This document shows, in pieces, positions 1 to 8,726 of a stretch of 11,358 nt of DNA (positions are counted from its first letter, which is position 1; each line of letters opens with the position of its first letter). The notes beneath the pieces were generated by a model. It had not been told where the DNA came from. It was given only the letters and a program-made list of their open reading frames with translations, and searched no databases. This DNA comes from an uncultured Eubacteriales bacterium (GTDB lineage Bacteria > Bacillota > Clostridia > Peptostreptococcales > Anaerovoracaceae): positions 1-11,358 of the forward strand of contig CADBRY010000196.1 in NCBI GenBank assembly GCA_902797195.1, written 5' to 3'. Both the position numbers and the translations under genes were made by a program.

Positions 1-140
1 AACAAGTCGGCAAGAAGTTCAACATAACTGAAATGGAAGTAACCGATGAAGTTTTTGAGTCGGAGCAGTCTCATGTCTTTGACGAAGCTGAAAACAGAAT
101 GCACACGATAAAAGCAGTTATGGTTGCCACCATGGCATAA
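1..140 (+). CDS. arcB: Ornithine carbamoyltransferase, C-terminal end (partial)
   Basis: This is the 3' end of a gene that begins before the window; the codon frame starts at base 3 and 45 residues remain before the TAA at 138-140. The tail reads [18 protein letters not shown], the typical C-terminal helix of ornithine carbamoyltransferases. The enzyme interconverts ornithine plus carbamoyl phosphate with citrulline plus phosphate. The arginine deiminase gene follows 38 bases later on the same strand with no terminator between them, so I infer the catabolic enzyme (arcB), which phosphorolyses citrulline, rather than biosynthetic argF. The C-terminal fragment alone cannot separate the two, and related carbamoyltransferases (putrescine type, YgeW type) are not fully excluded. 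Confidence 0.85.
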   Translation, partial: QVGKKFNITEMEVTDEVFESEQSHVFDEAENRMHTIKAVMVATMA

Positions 141-178
141 GTGTATAAACTATTGCAGACAGAAACAGGAGGTTCATT

Positions 179-1396
179 ATGAAACCCGGAATCAACAATT
201 TTTCCGAGATCGGAAAACTCAACAAGGTTCTGCTGCACAGACTGGGCTCAGAGGTGGAAGGCCTTGTGCCCGATAACTTTGAAAGACTTCTCTTTGATGA
301 CATCCCATACATCAAGGTTGCACAGAGAGAACACGACATATTTGCTGATGTGCTCAGAGAAAACGGGGTAGAGGTGGTCTACTATGTGGACGAGACTGTA
401 AAAGCCCTTTCGGACAAGGAAAACCGCAAAGCCTTCGTCAAGGAATTCGTCGGTGAAAGCAACATCTACTCTGAAGCGGTCACAGAGGCTCTGGAAGAAT
501 ACCTTCTCAGCATGACCGTAAGGGAGATGGTGGAAAAGTGCATAGCCGGCGTCAAGAAAAGCGAGATCGAGGTCAAGACCAACTCTCTTGCAGAATACAT
601 CGCTTCCGGTTATCCCTACTACATGGATCCCATGCCCAACCTTTACTTCACAAGGGACCCGGGGGCATGTATAGGCAACGGCATCAACATCCATCATATG
701 AATACTGTGGCCAGAAGACGTGAATCCCTTCTTCTGAAATACATGTATTTGTATAACAAGGACTTTGCACCGGAAGGCACCGGACAGTGGTACGACTACT
801 ACGATGCGGAATCGGTGGAGGGAGGAGACGTTCTTGTCCTTTCCGACGAGATCGTAGCCATAGGTCTTTCCCAAAGGACAACTGTTGCCGGTATCGAGAA
901 ATTTGCCAGAAACATACTTGGCAGTTCAGGATACAAAAAGATTCTGGTGTTCGACATACCAAAGTCCAGAGCCTTCATGCATCTTGACACTGTTTTCACC
1001 ATGGTGGATTTCGACAAATTCACCATACATCCGGAGATCGAAGGTCCTCTCCAGCTCTTTGAGATCACCCTTGACAAGGACGGGGAAGCAAGGTTCGCAA
1101 GCATAACCGACAGCCTTGAGAACATCCTTAAATCGGAGCTTTCTCTTCCGGCGGTAGATCTTATCCGCTGCGGAGGCAACGATCTGCAGGCAGCGCAGAG
1201 AGAGCAGTGGAACGATGGATCCAACACCCTTGCCATCGCTCCGGGAACAGTGGTGACCTACGAGCGTAACTACGTGACCAATGACATACTTGATCACAAG
1301 GGCATAAACGTTCTCGCAATACCAAGTTCCGAGCTTTCCAGAGGCAGAGGCGGCCCAAGATGTATGAGCTGTCCCGTAAACAGAGAAGATCTTTAA
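179..1396 (+). CDS. arcA: Arginine deiminase
   Basis: This enzyme hydrolyses L-arginine to citrulline and ammonia, the first step of the cytoplasmic arginine deiminase pathway that yields ATP and ammonia. The 405-residue length is normal for the family. Family motifs are all present: FTRDP at 157-161, EGGD at 214-217, HLDTVFTMVD starting at His268, and the C-terminal RGRGGPRCMSCP. By comparison with the Pseudomonas enzyme, Cys395 is the likely nucleophile, with His268, Asp270, Glu214 and Asp160 as the other active-site residues; none is missing. The start is well supported by AGGAGG at 167-172, six bases before the ATG. It lies directly after arcB and is followed by a strong terminator, so it is the last gene of its operon. 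The order arcB-arcA is the reverse of the common arcA-arcB order. No arcC (carbamate kinase) or arcD (antiporter) lies downstream, so they must be upstream or elsewhere if present. Confidence 0.97.
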   Translation: MKPGINNFSEIGKLNKVLLHRLGSEVEGLVPDNFERLLFDDIPYIKVAQREHDIFADVLRENGVEVVYYVDETVKALSDKENRKAFVKEFVGESNIYSEAVTEALEEYLLSMTVREMVEKCIAGVKKSEIEVKTNSLAEYIASGYPYYMDPMPNLYFTRDPGACIGNGINIHHMNTVARRRESLLLKYMYLYNKDFAPEGTGQWYDYYDAESVEGGDVLVLSDEIVAIGLSQRTTVAGIEKFARNILGSSGYKKILVFDIPKSRAFMHLDTVFTMVDFDKFTIHPEIEGPLQLFEITLDKDGEARFASITDSLENILKSELSLPAVDLIRCGGNDLQAAQREQWNDGSNTLAIAPGTVVTYERNYVTNDILDHKGINVLAIPSSELSRGRGGPRCMSCPVNREDL

Positions 1397-1431
1397 AGGA
1401 CGAATCGTACAAAAAATTCAATCGATCAAAG

Positions 1432-1456
1432 AAACGGGATGGTTATCCCGTTTTTT
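1432..1456 (+). terminator. Intrinsic terminator of the arc operon
   Basis: A perfect 9-bp stem, AAACGGGAT (1432-1440) against ATCCCGTTT (1445-1453), closes a GGTT tetraloop and runs into six T residues (1451-1456). It lies 35 bases after the arcA stop codon and separates the arc genes from the next operon. Confidence 0.92.
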
Positions 1457-1457
1457 C

Positions 1458-1486
1458 TTGCCTTTGCAACAGAAGAGTGCTATTAT
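1458..1486 (+). promoter_or_regulatory. Sigma-A-type promoter for the CYTH-tig-clpP-clpX operon
   Basis: TTGCCT (1458-1463) and TATTAT (1481-1486) are separated by exactly 17 bases and match the -35 and -10 consensus at 4 and 5 of 6 positions. The site begins immediately after the arc terminator, as expected for the start of a new operon. The predicted transcription start is near 1493, which would give a leader of about 56 bases to the ATG at 1549. This is a sequence match only. Confidence 0.7.
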
Positions 1487-1548
1487 TTTAGGTACGCATG
1501 AATAGAATCAGCCTGTGTTATGCGTCACAAGGCGGAAGAGATGGTGAC

Positions 1549-2163
1549 ATGGAAATAGAACTTAAATACAGAATCCCGGATGATGCGACAGCGGATAAAA
1601 TCTGGGATAACGAATTCTTCCGGGACATGGAAGAAGAGGATTCCAGAGAAGAGCTGGATCTGGTCGCGAAGTACTTTGACACTCCTGAACAGGACCTTGC
1701 AAAAAACGAGATAGCATACCGTATAAGAAAAGAAGGAGAGCATTTCATAGCGACTCTTAAATGGAAGGGCAGATGCGAAGACGGAGTCCATATCCGTGAA
1801 GAACTGGCATTGCCCGTCCAGAACAATTCCCCGGACATAGGGATATTTTCGGAAAGCGACATAGGTGACGATCTTACGGCAATAGTTGGCGACAAAGAAC
1901 TGTTGCCTTTGCTGGAGACAAACATCCACAGAAAAAGATACAGGATCGATACGGGAACGGCCATCCTGGAGTTCTCAGTGGACAAAGGACAGGTCATCAC
2001 AGAACAGGGCAGTGAGGAAATCAGAGAAGTGGAAATCGAACTGTTCACCGGTGAGACCGAGGAGCTTATCCAGATAGGAGAAAAGCTCAGAAAAGAATAC
2101 GAACTTGATACCGAGGATGTAAGCAAATACGCTAAGGGAATAGCTATTATCCGAGGATGTTAA
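1549..2163 (+). CDS. CYTH domain (triphosphate tunnel metalloenzyme) protein
   Basis: This is a 204-residue cytoplasmic protein of the CYTH superfamily, whose members hydrolyse or cyclise triphosphates (inorganic triphosphate, thiamine triphosphate, or ATP in class IV adenylate cyclases) inside a beta-barrel tunnel. The defining ExExK motif is at the extreme N-terminus (Glu2, Glu4, Lys6). Further charged tunnel residues appear in order: YRIRKE (57-62), LKWKG (70-74), HIREE (81-85), RKRYR (128-132), EFSVDKG (141-147), EIEL (162-165) and SKYAKG (192-197). I chose the ATG at 1549 because family members begin almost at ExExK and GGAAG (1534-1538) sits ten bases before it. An in-frame ATG at 1498 would add 17 residues but would lie only about five bases after the predicted transcript start. 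The substrate cannot be read from sequence; a tripolyphosphatase is the commonest activity in bacterial relatives. It is the first gene of the operon that includes tig, clpP and clpX. Confidence 0.85.
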   Translation: MEIELKYRIPDDATADKIWDNEFFRDMEEEDSREELDLVAKYFDTPEQDLAKNEIAYRIRKEGEHFIATLKWKGRCEDGVHIREELALPVQNNSPDIGIFSESDIGDDLTAIVGDKELLPLLETNIHRKRYRIDTGTAILEFSVDKGQVITEQGSEEIREVEIELFTGETEELIQIGEKLRKEYELDTEDVSKYAKGIAIIRGC

Positions 2164-2192
2164 AAAACTTCAATAACAGGAGGAAACAATAA

Positions 2193-3476
2193 ATGAAGGC
2201 AACACTGATCTCAAAGGAAAACAACGAAGCAAAATTCACAATGGAAATCACCGCCGAGGAATTCGAGAATGCTGTGGTGGCAGTCTACAAGAGAGAGAAG
2301 GACAAATTCCAGATCGACGGATTCCGCAAGGGCAAGGCTCCAAGAAGCGTGATCGAATCTCACTATGGAGAAGGGGTGTTCTACGAGGATGCGATCAACA
2401 ACATTTTCTCCCTCCAGTACCCGCTGGCCATCGACCAGCTGGATCTGCAGGTCATCGACTATCCGAGAACAGAGTTCGGACAGATCAAGAAGGGAGAGCC
2501 TCTTGAGGTTACCGTTACCGTGGCATGCTACCCGGAATTCGAGGTCAAAGATTATGTTGGCGTTGAGATCGACAAGGTGGACGCCGAAGTCACCGACGAA
2601 GACGTGGACAAAGAGATTCAGGACATGGCAAAGAAGAACTCCCGCATGGTGGAAGTGGATCGTCCGGCCAAGGATGGAGATACAGTTCTCATAGATTATG
2701 AAGGATGGATCGGCGACAACCAGTTCGAAGGGGGAACGGCGGAGAGACAGCCCCTGAAGCTGGGATCCGGAACCTTCATCCCCGGATTTGAAGAGCAGCT
2801 GGTTGGAGCGGTCAAGGACGAAGAGAGAGATGTTAAGGTAACCTTCCCCGAAGAGTACCAGGCGGAAGAACTGGCAGGAAAGGAAGCTGTTTTCAAGTGT
2901 AAGGTCCACGAGATCAAAGAGCAGGAAATGCCTGAGATCAACGATGAGTTCGTAAAGGATGTGAGCGAATTCGACACCCTGGATGAGCTTAAGGCCGACA
3001 CCAGAGAAAAGCTTACCAAGCTCAAGGAGCAGACTGCAGAGAATTCCATGAAGAACAGCGTTATCGAGGCCGTGTTCAAAGCCAACGATATCGACGTGCC
3101 CGATCCAATGATAGAGCAGGAGCTGGACAACATGTTCAACGAAATGGATCAGCAGCTGAGAGCTCAGGGCATGGATATGAACACATACCTTCAGTACATC
3201 GGCAAGGAGCCTTCAGACTTCCGCACGGAGATGAGAGACGAAGCTTTCAATAAGACAAAGACCAGAATGATCGTAAGCTGGATCGCCGAGCATGAGGACT
3301 TTGAGGTAACCGATGAGGAAGTTTCCAAGGAACTTGAGAATATGGCCGCACAGTACGGACTTGAAAAGGACAAGCTGGTTGAGATGATCGGGCCTGAGAA
3401 CACTGAGATGATCAAGGGAGACATCAAGGTTAGAAAGGCAATCGATTACATGTACGACAACGCGGTGATCAAATAA
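2193..3476 (+). CDS. tig: Trigger factor, ribosome-associated chaperone and prolyl isomerase
   Basis: Trigger factor binds the ribosome next to the exit tunnel and shields nascent chains. The 427-residue length is typical. The three-domain plan is visible: an N-terminal ribosome-binding domain with the signature GFRKGKAP at 43-50; an FKBP-type prolyl isomerase domain at about 160-243 (DTVLIDYEGWIGDNQFEGG at 163-181, then IPGFEEQLVG at 196-205); and a helical C-terminal cradle from about 245 to the end, rich in Glu, Lys and Met. The start is fixed by AGGAGG at 2178-2183, nine bases before the ATG. The gene lies 29 bases after the CYTH gene and 15 bases before clpP, so it is almost certainly transcribed with both. 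Pairing tig with clpP and clpX is a widespread bacterial arrangement linking folding with degradation. Confidence 0.97.
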   Translation: MKATLISKENNEAKFTMEITAEEFENAVVAVYKREKDKFQIDGFRKGKAPRSVIESHYGEGVFYEDAINNIFSLQYPLAIDQLDLQVIDYPRTEFGQIKKGEPLEVTVTVACYPEFEVKDYVGVEIDKVDAEVTDEDVDKEIQDMAKKNSRMVEVDRPAKDGDTVLIDYEGWIGDNQFEGGTAERQPLKLGSGTFIPGFEEQLVGAVKDEERDVKVTFPEEYQAEELAGKEAVFKCKVHEIKEQEMPEINDEFVKDVSEFDTLDELKADTREKLTKLKEQTAENSMKNSVIEAVFKANDIDVPDPMIEQELDNMFNEMDQQLRAQGMDMNTYLQYIGKEPSDFRTEMRDEAFNKTKTRMIVSWIAEHEDFEVTDEEVSKELENMAAQYGLEKDKLVEMIGPENTEMIKGDIKVRKAIDYMYDNAVIK

Positions 3477-3491
3477 ACAGGAGAACACGAA

Positions 3492-4073
3492 ATGGCGATG
3501 ATTCCATATGTGGTGGAACAGACCGGCGGCGGAGAAAGGATGTATGACATATACTCCAGGCTGCTGAAGGACAGGATCATATTCATAGGCGAGGAGATCG
3601 ACGATCACCTTGCCAGCATTGTGGTCGCACAGATGCTGTTTCTGGAAGCAGAGGATCCGGAAAAAGATATCAGCATATACATAAACAGCCCCGGCGGTTC
3701 TGTGACTGCGGGTCTTGCGATCTACGATACCATGAAGTACATAAGGCCTCAGGTATCCACCATCTGCGTGGGAATAGCGGCGAGCATGGGAGCATTTCTT
3801 CTGGCTGCAGGGGATAAAGGCAAGAGATTTGCTCTGCCCAACGCTGAGATAATGATACATCAGCCCATGGGCGGTGCCAGAGGACAGGCTGAAGATGTTA
3901 AGATACATGCTCAGTGGCTGCTTAAAACAAGGGAAAAACTAAATGCTATCCTCAGCGAGAATACGGGAAAGCCCCTTAAGACCATTGCAAGGGATACGGA
4001 CAGGGACAACTTTATGTCAGCTGATGAGGCAGCGGAATACGGGATCATCGATAAAGTGATAAAAGAGCGGTAA
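3492..4073 (+). CDS. clpP: ATP-dependent Clp protease proteolytic subunit
   Basis: ClpP is the serine peptidase whose two stacked heptamers form the chamber that degrades substrates unfolded by ClpX (or ClpA/ClpC). The 193-residue length is normal. The catalytic triad is intact: Ser98 in GIAASMGAF, His123 in MIHQPMGG and Asp172 in DTDRDNFMS, the same positions as in the Bacillus subtilis enzyme. The SPGGS oxyanion-region motif is at 66-70. The N-terminus begins directly at the axial-loop region (MIPYVVEQT), so any propeptide is very short. AGGAG at 3479-3483 precedes the ATG by eight bases. ClpX starts 21 bases after the stop, so the partner ATPase is co-transcribed. I see no CtsR-type direct repeat upstream of this gene or of the operon promoter. 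Confidence 0.98.
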   Translation: MAMIPYVVEQTGGGERMYDIYSRLLKDRIIFIGEEIDDHLASIVVAQMLFLEAEDPEKDISIYINSPGGSVTAGLAIYDTMKYIRPQVSTICVGIAASMGAFLLAAGDKGKRFALPNAEIMIHQPMGGARGQAEDVKIHAQWLLKTREKLNAILSENTGKPLKTIARDTDRDNFMSADEAAEYGIIDKVIKER

Positions 4074-4094
4074 GGATATAGAGGATCAGATCAA

Positions 4095-5372
4095 ATGGCA
4101 AAATACGATAAAAACGATGAACTTTGCTGTTCCTTCTGCGGGAAACCCCAAAGCCAGGTCAGACAGCTTATAAGCGGGCCTGATGTGTATATCTGCGACG
4201 AGTGCATTGAGCTTTGCGCGGATATCGTAAGGGACAGAGAAATCCAGATAACCTCCGAGGAAAGGTTCGGAGAGGGCCCGGGAAGACTCCCAAAGCCCAG
4301 AGAGATCCACGAGGTGCTCTCGGAATATGTTATCGGGCAGGAGGAAGCAAAGAAAGCTCTTGCTGTAGCCGTATACAATCATTACAAGAGGATATTCCTG
4401 AACAAAGATGATGATGTGGAGCTTCAGAAGAGCAATATAGCGATGATCGGACCTACGGGTTCGGGAAAGACCCTTCTGGCTCAGACCCTGGCGAAGATAC
4501 TGGATGTTCCCTTTGCCATAGCCGATGCCACTACTCTGACGGAAGCCGGATACGTGGGAGAGGATGTTGAGAATATACTCCTCAAGCTCATACAGGCAGC
4601 CGACTGGGATATAGAGAAGGCACAGAAGGGGATAATCTATGTGGACGAGATAGACAAGATCGCCAGAAAGTCCGAGAACCCATCCATCACCCGAGATGTA
4701 AGCGGTGAGGGAGTTCAGCAGGCGCTGCTGAAGATCATCGAGGGAACGGTGGCAAATGTGCCTCCTCAGGGGGGACGCAAACACCCCAATCAGGAATTCA
4801 TTCCCTTTGACACCACCAATGTACTGTTTATCTGCGGCGGAGCCTTCGACGGAATAGACAAGGTCATTCTCAAGAGGACCGGAAAAAAGGTGATCGGCTT
4901 CAACTCCGATGCACTGAGTTCTGAGATAGACAAGGAGAGAATAATAGAATACGCTCAGCCTGAGGACCTTCTCAAGTACGGACTCATACCCGAATTTGTT
5001 GGGAGGATGCCCGTTCTTGTTACACTTCACGAGCTTTCAAGGGATGCCCTTGTGACAATACTCACTGAACCCAAGAACGCCCTCATAAAACAGTACGCCA
5101 AGCTCTTTGAAATGGACGACGTTGAGCTTGAGGTGGAAGAGGAAGCTCTGGAAGCCATTGCGGATATGGCCATAGAGAGGAAGACGGGTGCGAGAGGCCT
5201 GAGAGGCATTCTTGAAAAAATAATGACCGGGATAATGTTCGACATTCCTTCAAGGGACGACGTTGCCAGGTGTATTATAACCAAAGACGTTGTGGAAGGT
5301 AATTCAGAACCCATCATGGTGATGAAAGAAAAGAAGGCCCGGACAAACAGAAAAAAAGCCGAGACAGCGTAG
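4095..5372 (+). CDS. clpX: ATP-dependent Clp protease ATP-binding subunit ClpX
   Basis: ClpX is a hexameric AAA+ unfoldase that threads substrates into ClpP. Of the 425 residues, the N-terminal zinc-binding domain has Cys12, Cys15, Cys34 and Cys37. The AAA+ module follows with Walker A GPTGSGKT (119-126), pore loop GYVGE (152-156), Walker B IIYVDEID (180-187), RKH pore-2 loop (228-230) and sensor II GARGLR (365-370). The ClpP-docking tripeptide IGF is at 267-269, which confirms that this ATPase pairs with ClpP. The C-terminus ends in a basic tail ([13 protein letters not shown]). The ribosome binding site is weak (GAGG at 4081-4084, ten bases before the ATG), so translation may depend partly on coupling to clpP. 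A hairpin terminator follows 16 bases after the stop codon. Confidence 0.98.
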   Translation: MAKYDKNDELCCSFCGKPQSQVRQLISGPDVYICDECIELCADIVRDREIQITSEERFGEGPGRLPKPREIHEVLSEYVIGQEEAKKALAVAVYNHYKRIFLNKDDDVELQKSNIAMIGPTGSGKTLLAQTLAKILDVPFAIADATTLTEAGYVGEDVENILLKLIQAADWDIEKAQKGIIYVDEIDKIARKSENPSITRDVSGEGVQQALLKIIEGTVANVPPQGGRKHPNQEFIPFDTTNVLFICGGAFDGIDKVILKRTGKKVIGFNSDALSSEIDKERIIEYAQPEDLLKYGLIPEFVGRMPVLVTLHELSRDALVTILTEPKNALIKQYAKLFEMDDVELEVEEEALEAIADMAIERKTGARGLRGILEKIMTGIMFDIPSRDDVARCIITKDVVEGNSEPIMVMKEKKARTNRKKAETA

Positions 5373-5388
5373 ATCCGGCCGATGATCG

Positions 5389-5412
5389 CCCGTATCTGAG
5401 ATACGGGTTTTT
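5389..5412 (+). terminator. Intrinsic terminator between clpX and lon
   Basis: CCCGTATC (5389-5396) pairs perfectly with GATACGGG (5400-5407) around a three-base TGA loop and is followed by five T residues (5408-5412). The short T-run and small loop leave room for partial read-through. The next gene, lon, starts only 36 bases later and no convincing promoter is visible in between, so this may act as an attenuator that lowers lon output from the upstream operon. Confidence 0.8.
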
Positions 5413-5448
5413 AGCAAGAGGGATTAAAGAGAGGAATTAGAAAAGATT

Positions 5449-7788
5449 ATGGAAGAAAGAGAAAAAATAATATTCGACGGAGAACCGATTGATCTGCCGG
5501 TGATCCCTTTGAGGGGTCTTGCGGTATTTCCAAACATGGTGCTGCACTTTGATATAGGCAGGGAAAAGTCGATCAACGCTCTTGAAAAGGCAATGGTGAA
5601 CAACCAGTACATTTTCCTTACATCGCAGATCGATGAGAATACGGATCTGCCAACACCGGAGGATTTCTATCATCTTGGAACCATAGGCAAGATCAAGCAG
5701 ATGCTCAAACTGCCCGGAGATTCAATCCGGGTACTTGTTGAAGGCGTGTGCAGGGGACAGATCGAAGAAGTTCTCTTCGAGGTGCCTTATTTCAAGTGCA
5801 GGATAAAACCTGTCCGCATAGAAGAATATGAGGCGGGGGATGCTGCCGTGGAAGCTCTCATGCGCACGGTGCTGGCAAGCTTCGACGAGTACATCAATCT
5901 GGATCAGAATCTTGCGCCGGAAATATTCGCTTCGGTTGTGTCCATAGAAGAGGGAGGACGGATGGCCGATGTTATCGCCTCTCATCTGGACATCAAACTG
6001 GAAGACAAGCAGACTCTTCTGGAGATATTCGATCCCAAGGAGAGGCTTGAAAAGCTCAACGAGATAATCACAAAAGAAATCGAGATAATGAAGATCGAGC
6101 AGGACATCTCCACAAAGGTGAAGTCCCAGATCAATCAGAATCAAAGGGAATACTATCTCAGAGAACAGATGCGTGCCATTCAGGAAGAGCTTGGAGGCGT
6201 AGAGGATCTTGAGGACGAAGTGGCATCCTTCAGAGAAAAACTTGAAGAGCTGGACCTTGAGGAAAAGACAAAAGAAAAGGTCTCAAAGGAGATCGACAGA
6301 TTTTCAAGGATGCAGGCTTCCTCGGCGGAAGCTACCGTAAGCCGCACATACATAGAGACCATACTCCAGCTGCCCTGGAACAATTTCAGCGATGACAACA
6401 TCGATCTCAACAAAGCCGAGAAGATACTCAACGAGGATCACTACGGTCTTGAGAAGGTCAAGGAAAGAGTCCTGGAGTACCTGGCTGTGATGCAGCTTTC
6501 GGAAGGACTTAAAGGCCCCATACTCTGCCTTGTTGGACCTCCGGGAACAGGAAAAACATCCATAGCCAGATCCATAGCCAGATCCATAGGAAGAGAGTTT
6601 GTAAGGATGTCCCTTGGAGGAGTGAGAGACGAGGCTGAGATCAGGGGACACAGACGCACATATATCGGAGCGATCCCGGGAAGGATAATCAGTGCCATCA
6701 AGGACTGCGGAACATCCAATCCCGTATTCCTCTTCGATGAGGTGGACAAGATCGGCGCCGACTACAGAGGAGATCCGGCTTCGGCTTTGCTTGAGGTTCT
6801 GGATCCCGAACAGAATAAGGACTTTACCGATCATTACCTTGAAGTTCCCTTTGATCTTTCCAAGGTCATGTTCGTTACTACGGCAAACACCACAGAGACC
6901 ATACCAAGGCCTCTCCTTGACCGTATGGAAGTCATAACCTTAAGCAGTTATACTCAGGACGACAAGCTCCACATCGCACACGACTATCTCATACCCAAGC
7001 AGATAAAGGAAAACGGCCTTCAGAAGAAAAACATTGCCTTTTCAAAATCTGCCGTAAGATCCATAATCGACGACTATACAAGAGAGTCGGGAGTGAGAAA
7101 CCTTGAGCGTGAGATCGGAAATGTCTGCCGGAAGGTTGCAAAGGACTATGTCTCAGGCAAAGAGGAAAAAGCCAGCATAACCGCAAAGAACATAGATAAG
7201 TATCTGGGCAAGAAAAAGTTCAGATACGATGTGATCCGAGGCAAGTACGAAGTAGGAGTCACAACGGGCCTGGCCTGGACAATCGTAGGCGGAGACACTC
7301 TCTTCGTGGAGACCGTGGCCGTTCCCGGATCGGGGAAACTTGTTCTTACGGGGCAGATGGGCGATGTGATGCAGGAATCCGCACATGCGGGACTGAGTTA
7401 CATCAGATCCATAGCGAAAAAGCTGGGCATTGAAGAAGATTTCTATAAGAAATACGACATACACATACATATACCCGAGGGTGCTATTCCAAAGGACGGT
7501 CCCTCTGCGGGCGTGACCATGTGTACGGCCATGATATCCACGCTTACGGGACGTCCCGCAAGAAAAGATATCGCCATGACAGGAGAGATCACTTTAAGAG
7601 GCAAAGTCCTGCCGGTAGGCGGTATAAGAGAAAAAGTCATGGCCGCCCACAGAGCTGGCATCCGCAAGGTGCTCCTTCCCGAGGAGAACGAACCGGATAT
7701 CGCCGAGATCCCTGAAGCAGTTAGAAACGAGATGGAATTCGTGCTGCTCAAGACAGTCTCCGATGCTTTGAAGCAGGTACTGAAATGA
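5449..7788 (+). CDS. lon: ATP-dependent protease Lon
   Basis: Lon is a homohexameric cytoplasmic protease that unfolds and degrades misfolded and selected regulatory proteins. The 779 residues have the full LonA layout: an N-terminal substrate-binding domain (about 15-205), a charged coiled-coil linker (about 205-300), an AAA+ module with Walker A GPPGTGKT (363-370) and Walker B VFLFDEVD (426-433), and a C-terminal peptidase domain with the catalytic dyad Ser686 in PKDGPSAG and Lys729 in GGIREKV. No membrane segment separates Walker A from Walker B, so this is the soluble A type rather than LonB. Ribosome-site candidates are modest: AGAGG at 5430-5434 is 14 bases from the ATG, which is long, so the start is likely but not certain. 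The stop codon overlaps the engB start as ATGA, a sign of translational coupling. Confidence 0.97.
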   Translation: MEEREKIIFDGEPIDLPVIPLRGLAVFPNMVLHFDIGREKSINALEKAMVNNQYIFLTSQIDENTDLPTPEDFYHLGTIGKIKQMLKLPGDSIRVLVEGVCRGQIEEVLFEVPYFKCRIKPVRIEEYEAGDAAVEALMRTVLASFDEYINLDQNLAPEIFASVVSIEEGGRMADVIASHLDIKLEDKQTLLEIFDPKERLEKLNEIITKEIEIMKIEQDISTKVKSQINQNQREYYLREQMRAIQEELGGVEDLEDEVASFREKLEELDLEEKTKEKVSKEIDRFSRMQASSAEATVSRTYIETILQLPWNNFSDDNIDLNKAEKILNEDHYGLEKVKERVLEYLAVMQLSEGLKGPILCLVGPPGTGKTSIARSIARSIGREFVRMSLGGVRDEAEIRGHRRTYIGAIPGRIISAIKDCGTSNPVFLFDEVDKIGADYRGDPASALLEVLDPEQNKDFTDHYLEVPFDLSKVMFVTTANTTETIPRPLLDRMEVITLSSYTQDDKLHIAHDYLIPKQIKENGLQKKNIAFSKSAVRSIIDDYTRESGVRNLEREIGNVCRKVAKDYVSGKEEKASITAKNIDKYLGKKKFRYDVIRGKYEVGVTTGLAWTIVGGDTLFVETVAVPGSGKLVLTGQMGDVMQESAHAGLSYIRSIAKKLGIEEDFYKKYDIHIHIPEGAIPKDGPSAGVTMCTAMISTLTGRPARKDIAMTGEITLRGKVLPVGGIREKVMAAHRAGIRKVLLPEENEPDIAEIPEAVRNEMEFVLLKTVSDALKQVLK
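6559..6590 (+). repeat. Short 12-base tandem repeat inside lon
   Basis: The 12-base unit TCCATAGCCAGA occurs twice in tandem (6559-6570 and 6571-6582), followed by a partial third copy. It encodes the [10 protein letters not shown] run of the helix after Walker A. The unit length is a multiple of three, so slippage would stay in frame. From memory, Lon of E. coli and B. subtilis have the same helix length here, so it does not look like an insertion. Confidence 0.75.
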
Positions 7789-8372
7789 AGGTAGTAAGAT
7801 CTGAGCTTGAACAGATTGCCGTCAAGGCTTCTCAGTATCCCCCTGCAGACCTGCCTGAAGTTGCCTTTGCAGGAAGATCCAACGTGGGAAAGTCCTCCCT
7901 TCTGAACCTGCTCACAGGGCGAAAGAAACTGGCCTATGTCAGCGGCAGCCCGGGCAAGACGAGAACCATCAATTTCTATCGGATAAACGATGAATTCAGG
8001 ATCGTGGACCTTCCCGGCTACGGATACGCCAAAGTGGCCAAAAGCCTTTCGGAAAGCTGGGGAGAGATGATGGAAAGATATCTGCAGGAGAGGGAGAACC
8101 TGGTGACCGTGGTCCAGCTTGTGGACATAAGGCATGCTCCCACAAAGCAGGATATTTCCATGCACAATTACCTGGAGCACTACGGTATCGGAGGAATAAT
8201 CGCCGCAACCAAGGCGGACAAGATCTCACGAAACCAGACCCAGAAACATATAAAGCAGATCAGGGAGACCCTGTCACTGAGCGGGGAATATGCCGTGATC
8301 CCGGTATCGTCACTTAAGAAGACAGGCCATCAGGAACTACTGGATGTTATAGAAGGATATCTGGAGGGCTGA
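7785..8372 (+). CDS. engB: Ribosome-biogenesis GTPase YsxC/YihA (EngB)
   Basis: EngB is a small TRAFAC-class GTPase needed for late assembly of the 50S ribosomal subunit. The 195-residue length is typical. All guanine-nucleotide motifs are present: G1 GRSNVGKS (30-37), the G2 region [10 protein letters not shown] (56-65), G3 DLPGYG (75-80), G4 TKAD (142-145) and G5 VSS (174-176). The ATG at 7785 overlaps the lon stop codon (ATGA), and the lon-engB junction recurs in many Bacillota, which supports this start. The stop codon is directly followed by the ATG of the next gene. Confidence 0.96.
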   Translation: MKVVRSELEQIAVKASQYPPADLPEVAFAGRSNVGKSSLLNLLTGRKKLAYVSGSPGKTRTINFYRINDEFRIVDLPGYGYAKVAKSLSESWGEMMERYLQERENLVTVVQLVDIRHAPTKQDISMHNYLEHYGIGGIIAATKADKISRNQTQKHIKQIRETLSLSGEYAVIPVSSLKKTGHQELLDVIEGYLEG

Positions 8373-8726
8373 ATGCAGTTTTTTGGCTTTAGAGTTCTGA
8401 TAAAAAGAATCAAGGCAATACGATTCATGATGGCCGACAAGACGGTCAAATGGACCAAGAAGGCTATAATAATCGCCGGTATAGTCTATCTGTTCCTGCC
8501 TATCGATCTCATACCGCCCGTTGTCTTTCCCTTCGGGATACTCGACGACATAGTGGTGTGGGCTCTCATACTCTGGTACCTGTCAAGCGAGCTGGATAAA
8601 TACTGGATAGGGGAGAAGCCCAAGGACTACTCCCGAAAATACCATGGAAAAACCGTGGTGGATGATGTAGAATACAATGTGGACGATGAGGAAGCTGAGA
8701 AGGAGGAACCTGCCGAAGATGCATGA
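8373..8726 (+). CDS. DUF1232 (YkvA-like) small membrane protein
   Basis: This 117-residue protein carries the DUF1232 signature: a hydrophobic stretch running into FLPIDLIPP (41-49), then FGILDDIVV (54-62). Residues about 31-70 are mostly hydrophobic and probably form one or two membrane segments, preceded by a basic N-terminus rich in Lys and Arg. The tail from about 97 is very acidic (EEAEKEEPAEDA at 106-117) and probably disordered. The function of this family is not established. The ATG immediately follows the engB TGA, with GGAGGG at 8363-8368 inside engB as the ribosome binding site, so translation is probably coupled. Its 3' end overlaps the start of hpt by eight bases. Confidence 0.85.
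   Translation: MQFFGFRVLIKRIKAIRFMMADKTVKWTKKAIIIAGIVYLFLPIDLIPPVVFPFGILDDIVVWALILWYLSSELDKYWIGEKPKDYSRKYHGKTVVDDVEYNVDDEEAEKEEPAEDA
8701..8706 (+). promoter_or_regulatory. Ribosome binding site that decides the hpt start
   Basis: AGGAGG lies inside the end of the DUF1232 gene, 12 bases before the ATG at 8719. It falls downstream of the alternative in-frame ATG at 8677, so it cannot serve that start. It is the only strong Shine-Dalgarno sequence near the hpt N-terminus. Confidence 0.75.

Noticed and set aside
1457..1483. GAGTGCTAT at 1475-1483 resembles the right half of a CIRCE (HrcA) operator within the tig operon promoter.
   Set aside because: The left half at the proper nine-base spacing matches only about four of nine positions, so it is a half site likely due to chance.
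1498..1548. Upstream in-frame ATG at 1498 as the CYTH start.
   Set aside because: It would fall about five bases after the predicted transcription start, lacks a good ribosome site, and the family's ExExK motif starts right after the ATG at 1549.
4086..5030. Long open frame on the minus strand across clpX (and similar ones across arcA, tig, clpP and the lon-engB junction).
   Set aside because: These mirror well-supported + strand genes, carry no recognisable motifs and arise from the codon bias of the coding strand.
6559..6590. Possible repeat expansion after the Walker A motif of Lon.
   Set aside because: The helix has the same length as in other Lon proteins as I recall them, so the repeat reflects similar codons for S-I-A-R rather than an insertion.
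8677..8718. Upstream in-frame ATG at 8677 as the hpt start.
   Set aside because: The strong AGGAGG lies downstream of it, the extra 14 residues are unlike the family, and the overlap with the DUF1232 gene would be 50 bases.
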